Below, in pieces: positions 57,561 to 64,000 of a stretch of 64,000 nt of DNA. The notes beneath the pieces were generated by a model. It worked only from the letters and a program-made list of their open reading frames with translations, was not told the origin of the DNA and searched no databases. The DNA is from Streptomyces cyaneochromogenes (GTDB lineage: Bacteria; Actinomycetota; Actinomycetes; Streptomycetales; Streptomycetaceae). The stretch lies in NCBI RefSeq assembly GCF_003963535.1, contig NZ_CP034539.1:8494001-8558000 (forward strand), written 5' to 3'. Each line of letters starts with the position of its first letter. Position 1 is the stretch's first letter. The position numbers and the translations under genes were made by a program.

Positions 57561-59366
57561 TCAGCGCCGGGCATACTCGCGGAAGCCGCGGCCCGTCTTG
57601 CGGCCGAGGCAGCCCGCGGCCACCAGGTGCTCCAGGAGCGGCGCCGGAGCGAGGCCCGGGTCACGGAACTCGCGGTGCAGGACCTTCTCGATCGCGAGGG
57701 AGACATCGAGCCCGACGACGTCCAGCAGTTCGAACGGCCCCATCGGGTAGCCGCCGCCCAGCTTCATCGCCGCGTCGATGTCGTCGAGCGACGCGTAGTG
57801 CTCCTGCACCATCTTGATCGCGTTGTTCAGGTAGGGGAACAGCAGTGCGTTGACGATGAATCCGGCACGGTCACCGCAGTCCACGGCGTGCTTGCGGATC
57901 CTGCCGCAGACCTCGCGGACCGTCGCGTGCACGTCGTCGCCGGTCAGCACCGTACGGACGACCTCGACCAGCTTCATCGCGGGCGCCGGGTTGAAGAAGT
58001 GCATGCCGATCACGTCCTGCGGCCGCGAGGTGGCGCGGGCACAGGCGACGACGGGCAGCGAGGAGGTGGTGGTGGCCAGCACCGCGCCGGGCTTGCAGAC
58101 CTTGTCCAGCGTCGCGAACAGCTGCCGCTTGATCTCCAGGTCCTCGGCGACCGCCTCGACGGCCAGGTCGACCTCGGCGAAGGCGTCGTACGAGCCCGCC
58201 GCGGTGATCAGGTCCAGGGTCTGCGCGGCGGCCTCGGCGGTCATCCGGCCCTTGTCGACAGAGCGGGAAAGAGACTTGCCGATACGGGCCTTCGCGGCCT
58301 GCGCCTTCTCCTCGCTGCGGGCGGCGAGCACGACCTCGTACCCGGCCTTGGCGAAGACCTCCGCGATACCGGACGCCATGGTGCCCGAGCCCGCGACACC
58401 CACCGAGCGGACCTGGCGGCCCGGCGTGAGGGTCGCGCCCTCCAGCGGCGTCAGCGCGTCCCGCACGACGGTGGAGCTGCCGGGAGCCTCGTACGTGTAG
58501 AAGCCACGGCCCGACTTACGGCCCGTCAGGCCCGCCTCGCTGAGCTGCTTGAGGATCGGGGCGGGGGCGTGCAGCCGGTCACGGGACTCCGCGTACATGG
58601 CCTCCAGGACGGTGCGCGCCGTGTCGATGCCGATCAGGTCCAGCAGGGCCAGCGGGCCCATCGGGAGGCCGCAGCCCAGCCGCATCGCGGCGTCGATGTC
58701 CTCGCGGGAGGCGTACTTCGCCTCGTACATCGCGGCCGCCTGGTTGAGGTAGCCGAACAGCAGCCCGTCGGCGACGAATCCGGGCCGGTCGCCGACCGCG
58801 ACGGGCTCCTTGCCCAGCGCGAGGGCGAGGTCCGTGACCGCGGCGACGGCCTGGGGCGCGGTCAGCACCGAGGAGACGACCTCGACCAGCCGCATGGCCG
58901 GCGCCGGGTTGAAGAAGTGCAGGCCCAGAACGCGCTCGGGGCGGGCCGAGTCGGCGGCCAGACGCGTGACGGAGAGGGCGTTGGTGCCGGTCGCCAGGAT
59001 CGTCTCGGGGCGCACGATCCCGTCCAGCTCGCGGAAGATCTGGTGCTTGATCTCGTAGGACTCCGGCGCCACCTCGATGACCAGGTCCGCGTCGGCCGCG
59101 GCCCGCAGGTCGGTGGAGGTGCGGACGCGGGCGAGGGCCTCGGCGCGCTCCTCCTCGGTCAGCCGGCCGCGCTCCACGGCGCGGGCGGTCGAGGCCTCCA
59201 GGGCGGCGACGGACCGTGCGGCCGCGGCCTCGCTGATGTCGATGCCGATGACCTCGCGGCCGGCTTTGGCCAGGACCTCGGTGATACCGGTGCCCATGGT
59301 GCCGAGGCCGACGACGGCAACGGTCTGGAGCGGGGACAGAGGGGTGTCGGACAGGGGAGCGGCCAT
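57561..59366 (-). CDS. 3-hydroxyacyl-CoA dehydrogenase, two tandem modules in one chain
   Basis: A 601-residue protein from ATG 59366. It is an internal duplication: residues about 12-290 and 300-600 are each a complete 3-hydroxyacyl-CoA dehydrogenase. NAD folds are VAVVGLGTMGTGITEVLAKA and VGVAGSGTMASGIAEVFAKA; each half has the HFFNPAPAM (catalytic His) segment and a C-terminal helical domain with GCGLPMGPLALLDLIG or GGGYPMGPFELLDVVG. It reduces or oxidises 3-hydroxybutyryl-CoA, supplying the crotonyl-CoA precursor for the ccr operon. The TetR gene follows downstream. Confidence 0.95.
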   Translation of the reverse strand: MAAPLSDTPLSPLQTVAVVGLGTMGTGITEVLAKAGREVIGIDISEAAAARSVAALEASTARAVERGRLTEEERAEALARVRTSTDLRAAADADLVIEVAPESYEIKHQIFRELDGIVRPETILATGTNALSVTRLAADSARPERVLGLHFFNPAPAMRLVEVVSSVLTAPQAVAAVTDLALALGKEPVAVGDRPGFVADGLLFGYLNQAAAMYEAKYASREDIDAAMRLGCGLPMGPLALLDLIGIDTARTVLEAMYAESRDRLHAPAPILKQLSEAGLTGRKSGRGFYTYEAPGSSTVVRDALTPLEGATLTPGRQVRSVGVAGSGTMASGIAEVFAKAGYEVVLAARSEEKAQAAKARIGKSLSRSVDKGRMTAEAAAQTLDLITAAGSYDAFAEVDLAVEAVAEDLEIKRQLFATLDKVCKPGAVLATTTSSLPVVACARATSRPQDVIGMHFFNPAPAMKLVEVVRTVLTGDDVHATVREVCGRIRKHAVDCGDRAGFIVNALLFPYLNNAIKMVQEHYASLDDIDAAMKLGGGYPMGPFELLDVVGLDVSLAIEKVLHREFRDPGLAPAPLLEHLVAAGCLGRKTGRGFREYARR

Positions 59367-59660
59367 CGCGGGACTCCAGGAATGAGGGTGACGACTGGAA
59401 ATGCGCCCGGGTGCGCCGAAGGGGGGCCCGACCGGAGTCGAAGCCGAACCATGAGCGCACCGGGTGCGGAAGAAGTGCGGGTGTTGCCGGGCTGCAAGCG
59501 CACACGCCCGGTGCCGTCGCTGCGGACGTGCACACGTCCGAGGAGCGGTGATGACCGACCGGCCCTGTCCCGTGGCCGAGTCGTACTGCGGTACTCGATG
59601 TACCGAACCGACTGCTTCTCGCGGCGACTGCGTCACCAGGTCGCCGCAAGGAGTTCGCGA

Positions 59661-59699
59661 GTGGGTAACTCGCTCGTATGAGCTTAACCAGTGGGTAAC
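59661..59699. promoter_or_regulatory. GTGGGTAAC repeats, candidate regulator sites
   Basis: GTGGGTAAC occurs at 59661 and 59691, exactly 30 bp apart (about three helical turns). The second copy is part of an imperfect palindrome TTAACC-AGT-GGGTAA. They lie in the 401-bp gap between the double dehydrogenase gene and the divergent HEAT-repeat gene, about 70-110 bp before the latter. The TetR regulator nearby is one candidate to bind. No other gene is seen in the gap. Confidence 0.5.
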
Positions 59700-59767
59700 G
59701 AGCGCGCTAGTCCCCGAGTTTGTGATGTAGGTCCCGATCGCCGACGGACCGCTCTACGCTCGCCTTC

Positions 59768-60343
59768 ATGGACGAAGAGTTGCGATCACTCACGGAGCGC
59801 TTACGGCAGGAGTCCGGGGCGCCGGCCGCGTACGACCGCCTCGTCGCGACCGAGGACCCCGACGAACTGGCCGGCCTGCTCACCGCGCCCGGACAGCCGC
59901 TGTGGGCCAGGGAGCTGGCAGCGTTCCGGCTGGGCCTCGCCGGGGACCGCCGGGCCTTCGAGTCCCTCGTCCTGCTCCTGAACCACCGCGATCCGCAGCG
60001 CTGTGCCTCCGCCGCCCACGCCCTCGCCCGCCTCGGCGACCCGCGCACGGCCCGCGCGGCCGCCGCCCTCGCCACCAACGAACTCCGCGTCGCCTACGCC
60101 CTGCACCCGGTGCGGCTCCTCGTCGAGCTGCGCGCCCCCGAGGCCGTGCCCGCCCTGATCACCACCCTGGAGCGCAGGCTGCGCCCGCACGACCCCTACC
60201 GCCGGGTGGCCCTCGCCTGCGTGGAGGGCCTCGGCGCACTGGGCGACACCCGGGCCAGACGCGTCCTGAACGAGGCGCTGGCCCACCCGAGCCTCGCGGA
60301 GGCGGCCGTACAGGCGCTGGCGCGGATCCCGGGCCGGCGGTGA
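59768..60343 (+). CDS. HEAT-repeat protein
   Basis: A 191-residue all-helical protein made of four to five HEAT-like repeats: LAAFRLGLAGDRRAFESLVLLL, ASAAHALARLGDPRTARAAAAL, RLLVELRAPEAVPALITTLE, ACVEGLGALGDTRARRVLNEAL. The repeated L-G-D-x-R turns are the phycocyanobilin-lyase/HEAT type. Such proteins bind other proteins or act as adaptors; the partner is unknown. It converges with the GNAT gene with a 4-bp gap. Confidence 0.85.
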   Translation: MDEELRSLTERLRQESGAPAAYDRLVATEDPDELAGLLTAPGQPLWARELAAFRLGLAGDRRAFESLVLLLNHRDPQRCASAAHALARLGDPRTARAAAALATNELRVAYALHPVRLLVELRAPEAVPALITTLERRLRPHDPYRRVALACVEGLGALGDTRARRVLNEALAHPSLAEAAVQALARIPGRR

Positions 60344-60347
60344 GCCG

Positions 60348-60881
60348 TCAGGCGACGGGCAGATCGCGCGCGTACCGCACCTCGGGCACCCCGACCCCGT
60401 CCACCTCGAAAGGTTCCTCGGTGCCGTCCGGAAGGAAGCCCGCGCGCTCGTAGAAGCCGCGGGCGCGGGCGTTGTCCTTGAGGACCCACAGGAGCATGCG
60501 GGCGTGTCCGGCGGCCGTGCAGTGGCGCAGCGACTCCTGCAGCAGGGCGTGGCCCACGCCGGCACCGTATCGTCCGGGATCCACGTAGATGGCGTACAAC
60601 TCGGCATCCGCGGTGCGCACTTCGCCGTCGCGGTACGGGCCGTGGCAGGCCCAGCCGGCGACCTCACCGGCCGTCTCGGCGACCAGGTTCACCACACTGC
60701 CGTCGGCCTGCGCGAAGTGGGCGCGGCGGCGGTCGGCGTCCTGTGCCACGTCCATGGCGTCCAGGTACGACTGCGGGATCAGGCCCTGGTAGGCGCTCTG
60801 CCAGCCGTCGACCCGGATCTCGGCGACGCGGTCGCAGTCGGCCAGGGTCATGGGGCGGATGCGGATGTGGTCGTCGTCCAT
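60348..60881 (-). CDS. GNAT-family N-acetyltransferase
   Basis: A 177-residue acetyltransferase. Motif D/C is IRIRPMTLADCDRVAEIRVDGWQSAYQGLIPQSY; the acetyl-CoA motif is AIYVDPGRYGAGVGHALLQESLRHC (R/Q-x-x-G-x-G/A). The end, NARARGFYERAGFLPDG, is the usual Tyr/Phe-rich GNAT C-terminus. It transfers an acetyl group to an amine; the substrate is not predictable. Confidence 0.95.
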   Translation of the reverse strand: MDDDHIRIRPMTLADCDRVAEIRVDGWQSAYQGLIPQSYLDAMDVAQDADRRRAHFAQADGSVVNLVAETAGEVAGWACHGPYRDGEVRTADAELYAIYVDPGRYGAGVGHALLQESLRHCTAAGHARMLLWVLKDNARARGFYERAGFLPDGTEEPFEVDGVGVPEVRYARDLPVA

Positions 60882-60921
60882 GGCGGCACCCTAGACATCG
60901 GTCGCCGTCGTCGGCCTGCCA

Positions 60922-61329
60922 TTAACTCGGCGAACTCGGCACCACGGCGAACGCCTCGACCTCCATCAGGAACTCCGGCCGCACCAGCCCGGCGACCTGC
61001 ACCGCCGACGCGGCCGGCAGCCGGTCGTCGGGTATGTGCTCGGCGCGCGCCGCGCGGACCGCGGGCATGTGTGCCATGTCCGTGACGAAGTAGGTGAGTT
61101 TGACGACGTCGTCGAAGGTCGCCCCGGCCGCGGCCAGGCAGCGTCTCAGGTTCTCGAAGACCTGGTGTGCCTGGGCCGCAGGGTCGCCCTCGCCGACGAG
61201 CCTGCCGTCCACGTCCAGGGCGAGCTGGCCGGAGACGGCGACGAAACGGCCCGTGCCGAGCACGACATGCGTGTACTGGGCGGCGGGGGCGACACCGTCG
61301 GGGGCGGAAATCCTGGTCAGCTCACTCAT
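60922..61329 (-). CDS. RidA/YjgF-family enamine deaminase
   Basis: A 135-residue protein from ATG 61329. The fold is recognised from RFVAVSGQLALDVDGRLVGE, AAQAHQVFENLRRCLAAAGATFDDVVKLTYFVTDM and RLPAASAVQVAGLVRPEFLMEVEAFAV. The usual C-terminal active-site Arg segment reads LVRPEFLMEVE. RidA proteins hydrolyse reactive imine or enamine intermediates. It is transcribed from the same strand as, and upstream of, the secreted hydrolase gene, 53 bp apart. Confidence 0.9.
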   Translation of the reverse strand: MSELTRISAPDGVAPAAQYTHVVLGTGRFVAVSGQLALDVDGRLVGEGDPAAQAHQVFENLRRCLAAAGATFDDVVKLTYFVTDMAHMPAVRAARAEHIPDDRLPAASAVQVAGLVRPEFLMEVEAFAVVPSSPS

Positions 61330-61382
61330 GCGTCCATGGTGGCCCATGGGTCTGACAACGCCCCCGACGGGCCGTCAGGCAC

Positions 61383-62960
61383 TCAGTGGCGGAAGCCGAC
61401 CAGCTCGTGCAGTTCCTCGCCCCGCGACGACGCCGACGTGACCTTGGAGCTCAGCGGCTTCGGATCGGGCCGCGCCTCGCACTCCGCGTCGACCTCGCCC
61501 GTGCCGCGCGGCACGGTGCCGTCGGTCAGGTAGGCCGCGAGGTGCTTGTCCAGGCAGGTGTTCCCGACCAGTGTGACGGCGTGGTTGCCGCCGCCCCGCT
61601 CGACCACCAGGCTGGACCGGGCCAGCTTCCGGTGCAGCGTGACCCCGCCCTGGTAGGGGGTGGCCGCGTCGTCGGTCGCCTGGAACAGCAGCATCGGCGG
61701 CAGCCTGCGGTTGTCGACGTCCACCTTCGAGAGCGAGGTCGTCGGCCAGAACGCGCACGGTGCGTTGTACCAGGCGTTGCTCCAGGTCATGAACGGCGAC
61801 TTCGCGTACGCCGCCCAGTTGTCCGCCCGCCACCGCGGCCAGTCGCGCGACCAGGCGGCGTCGCGGCACTGCACCGAGGTGTAGATGCTGTAGCTGTTGT
61901 CGTCGGACGCGTCGGCGGCGGCGAACCTCTCGTAGACCTCGACCAGCGGGTCGGTGTCCTTGTCGTTGACGTACGCCGCGAACGCCTCGGCGAGGTGGGG
62001 CCAGTAGCCGTTGTAGTAGCCGCCGGGGATGAAGGTGTCCTCCAGCTCGGAGGCGCCCACCTTGCCGTCGGCCGGCTTCCTGGCCAGGGCCGCCCGCATG
62101 GCGTACCACTTGGCCTCGACCTTCGAGGGATCGGTCCCGAGCCTGTAGGTGGTGTCGTACTTGGCGACCCACGCCAGGAACGCGCGGTGGCGGTCGTCGA
62201 AGGCGTGGTCCTGCGCGAGGTTGGCCTCGTACCAGACGCCGGTCGGGTCGACGACCGAGTCCAGGGCCGCGCGCCGCACCCGCTGGGGGAAGAGCTTGGC
62301 GTAGACCGCGCCGAGGTAGGTGCCGTACGAGTAGCCGAAGTAGTTGATCCGCTTCGCGCCGAGTGCCGCTCGGATCCTGTCCATGTCGCGCGCGGCGCTG
62401 ACCGTGTCGAGGTACGGGAGCACGTCCGCGTACTTCTCGCCGCAGGCCCGTGCGAAGGCCTCGGCGCGTTGGAGGTTGGCCCGCTCGATCCGCGGTGTGC
62501 GCGGCACGGAGTCCGGGCGTACCGCGTCGAAGTGGCCGGGTCTGCAGTCGAGGGCGGGTGTGCTCCTGCCGACGCCGCGCGGGTCGAAGCCGATGACGTC
62601 GTACTGTGCCGCCACCGCCTTGGGCAGTCCCGAGGCGACGAATCCGGCGAGGGTGAGCCCGCTCCCGCCGGGGCCGCCCGGGTTGACCAGCAGCGGGCCC
62701 TGGTACTTCTTCGCGGTGTGCGGGACGCGGGACAGCGCGAGCGTGATCTGCCGGCCGTGCGGGCGGGCGTGGTCGAGTGGCACCTCAAGGGATGCGCACT
62801 GGAGTGTCGGGTAGTTCTTGGTGCCGCAGTTCTTCCAGCTGAGGGGTGCGGCGTGAGCGGTTCCCGCGGTGTGCGGGGCGCGCGCCTCGGCGGGGACGGC
62901 CGTCACGGTCCCGGCCACGAGGGCGGCCGTCCCGCACAGCACGGCTGCGCGTTTTCGCAT
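61383..62960 (-). CDS. Secreted alpha/beta hydrolase, tripeptidyl-aminopeptidase-like (TAP)
   Basis: A 525-residue exported protein from ATG 62960. A signal peptide (RKRAAVLCGTAALVAGTVTA) is followed by the TAP-type core: LEVPLDHARPHGRQITLALS, LLVNPGGPGGSGLTLAG (oxyanion region), GYSYGTYLGAVYAKLFPQRV with the Ser nucleophile near residue 208, and FQATDDAATPYQGG (Asp) and GGGNHAVTL (His) near the end. It matches the Streptomyces Slp/Tap proteases that trim secreted peptides. Upstream frame to 63002 is not needed. Confidence 0.9.
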   Translation of the reverse strand: MRKRAAVLCGTAALVAGTVTAVPAEARAPHTAGTAHAAPLSWKNCGTKNYPTLQCASLEVPLDHARPHGRQITLALSRVPHTAKKYQGPLLVNPGGPGGSGLTLAGFVASGLPKAVAAQYDVIGFDPRGVGRSTPALDCRPGHFDAVRPDSVPRTPRIERANLQRAEAFARACGEKYADVLPYLDTVSAARDMDRIRAALGAKRINYFGYSYGTYLGAVYAKLFPQRVRRAALDSVVDPTGVWYEANLAQDHAFDDRHRAFLAWVAKYDTTYRLGTDPSKVEAKWYAMRAALARKPADGKVGASELEDTFIPGGYYNGYWPHLAEAFAAYVNDKDTDPLVEVYERFAAADASDDNSYSIYTSVQCRDAAWSRDWPRWRADNWAAYAKSPFMTWSNAWYNAPCAFWPTTSLSKVDVDNRRLPPMLLFQATDDAATPYQGGVTLHRKLARSSLVVERGGGNHAVTLVGNTCLDKHLAAYLTDGTVPRGTGEVDAECEARPDPKPLSSKVTSASSRGEELHELVGFRH

Positions 62961-63095
62961 GAAGTCCTCCCAGGACGGAGGGTCGCGGACCGCGAGGGTC
63001 ACGGTCCCGGCCGCATCGTCCCGGCGTGGACGCCCGGAAGAACTCGATCGGGCAGGACTTGACCCGATTGCGTCGAGGGATGTGCTCCAATGCGC

Positions 63096-64000
63096 TCAAA
63101 TAAGCGTAAGTTGGGTCGGTTCGGTCATCGCGTGCTCGGTCGGCTCGGGCTCGCTGATCCGCCGGGGCGTTCCCGCGCGCGTGGGGCCGATGCCGTACTC
63201 CTGCGCCAGGTCGTGCACCTGACGGGTGATCCGGCGCTGGTACCACTTCGGCGCATAGGCGCCGTCCGCGTACAGCCGCTCGTAGCGGCGCACCAGATGC
63301 GGGTGGTGGCGGCCGAGCCAGGCCATGAACCACTCGCGGGCCCCGGGCCGCAGATGCAGCACCAGCGGCGTGACGGAGGTGGCCCCGGAGGCGGCGATCG
63401 CCCGCACGGTGGCCCGCAGTTGGGCCGGGTGGTCGCTCAGGAAGGGGATCACCGGCGCCATCAGCACCCCGCACCCGAGACCGTGCTCGGTGAACGTGCG
63501 GACGACATCCAGGCGCCGCTCGGGGGCGGGTGTGCCCGGCTCCACGGTGCGCCACAGCTCGGGGTCGACGAAGCCGACCGAGACCGAGATGCCGACGTCC
63601 GTCACCTCGGAGGACTGCTTCAGCAGGTCGAGGTCGCGCAGGATCAGCGTGCCCTTGGTCAGGATCGAGTAGGGGTTGGCGTGATCGCGCAGGGCGGCGA
63701 GGATGCCCGGCATCAGGCGGTAGCGGCCCTCGGCGCGCTGATAGCAGTCGACGTTCGTGCCCATCGCTATGTGATCGCCCAGCCAGCGGCGGGAGGAGAG
63801 CTGGCGGCGCAGCAGTTCGGGGGCGTTCACCTTGACGACGATCTGGGAGTCGAAGCCCAGGCCCGTGTCGAGGTCCAGATAGCTGTGGGTCTTGCGGGCG
63901 AAGCAGTACACGCACGCGTGCGAGCAGCCCCGATAGGGGTTGACCGTCCACTCGAAGGGCATGCGCGAGGCGCCCGGCACCCGGTTGATGATCGAGCGGG
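63096..64000 (-). CDS. Radical SAM protein, Rv2578c type (5-prime end outside window)
   Basis: The 3-prime 300 codons are present. RSIINRVPGASRMPFEWTVN leads directly into the radical SAM cluster motif CSHACVYC (C-x3-C-x2-C), then GSxx-like barrel segments (DVGISVSVGFVDPELWRTVE, VLMAPVIPFLSDH) and a C-terminal region PTRAGTPRRISEPEPTE. This is the family of uncharacterised Rv2578c-like radical SAM proteins that also resemble spore photoproduct lyase in part. The start codon lies beyond base 64000. Function unknown. Confidence 0.85.
   Translation of the reverse strand, partial: RSIINRVPGASRMPFEWTVNPYRGCSHACVYCFARKTHSYLDLDTGLGFDSQIVVKVNAPELLRRQLSSRRWLGDHIAMGTNVDCYQRAEGRYRLMPGILAALRDHANPYSILTKGTLILRDLDLLKQSSEVTDVGISVSVGFVDPELWRTVEPGTPAPERRLDVVRTFTEHGLGCGVLMAPVIPFLSDHPAQLRATVRAIAASGATSVTPLVLHLRPGAREWFMAWLGRHHPHLVRRYERLYADGAYAPKWYQRRITRQVHDLAQEYGIGPTRAGTPRRISEPEPTEHAMTEPTQLTLI

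Overview
The window is a stretch of very GC-rich actinobacterial DNA, almost certainly from a Streptomyces chromosome. The base composition, the GTG/TTG starts, and the gene families all fit: an ethylmalonyl-CoA pathway cluster led by crotonyl-CoA carboxylase/reductase, many cytochromes P450, TetR and NarL-type regulators, and TAP-like secreted hydrolases. No rRNA, tRNA or CRISPR array was seen. Calls rest on reading motifs and translated sequence; no database search was run.

Layout. 1-3.1 kb: the end of a gamma-glutamyltransferase gene, an inositol-monophosphatase-like gene, a frameshifted conserved gene and a phytoene-desaturase-like FAD oxidoreductase. 3.25-10.6 kb: an ebo-type operon (EboC-like UbiA prenyltransferase, sugar-phosphate-isomerase-like TIM barrel, EboA, EboB/TatD, EboE, EboF phosphatase) that ends in a P450; several of its genes overlap or nearly touch. 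10.7-13 kb: macro-domain, amidohydrolase and HAD genes. 13-15.3 kb: a BlaI/BlaR1-like pair with TatA and TerB genes, tied together by two TACA/TGTA operators. 15.4-21.3 kb: acyltransferase, two-component system, FAD monooxygenase and lipoprotein. 21.3-24.3 kb: an ArsR-type metal sensor with its operator, then an AdaA-AlkA fusion and Ogt for alkylation repair. 25.2-28.1 kb: ferredoxin, ferredoxin reductase and P450, a self-contained electron-transfer operon.

28.3-43.4 kb is an accessory island, lower in GC in places and full of wreckage. It holds two small two-gene membrane modules of unknown function, three versions of a sir2 gene (intact, frameshifted, and a 3-prime scrap), a decayed IS701-type element, an IS5-type element whose inverted repeats also enclose a nucleotidyltransferase-like gene, and a TPR regulator gene split by a 3-kb composite transposon-like insertion with 3-bp target repeats. 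That insertion carries small secreted-protein genes. A SUKH-like gene and a possible serine-recombinase relic mark the right side.

43.5-64 kb returns to core-like content: NUDIX, ADP-ribosylglycohydrolase, glycerate kinase, pssA-psd, and a tightly packed ethylmalonyl-CoA pathway block (ccr, ethylmalonyl-CoA mutase, CoA lyase, MaoC hydratase, acyl-CoA dehydrogenase). Then come relics of a PucR-type regulator and a dadA-like oxidase, a TetR regulator, a double 3-hydroxyacyl-CoA dehydrogenase, and HEAT-repeat, GNAT, RidA, secreted hydrolase and radical-SAM genes. The ethylmalonyl-CoA block would convert acetoacetyl/crotonyl-CoA units to methylmalonyl-CoA and glyoxylate, feeding both C2 assimilation and polyketide extender supply.
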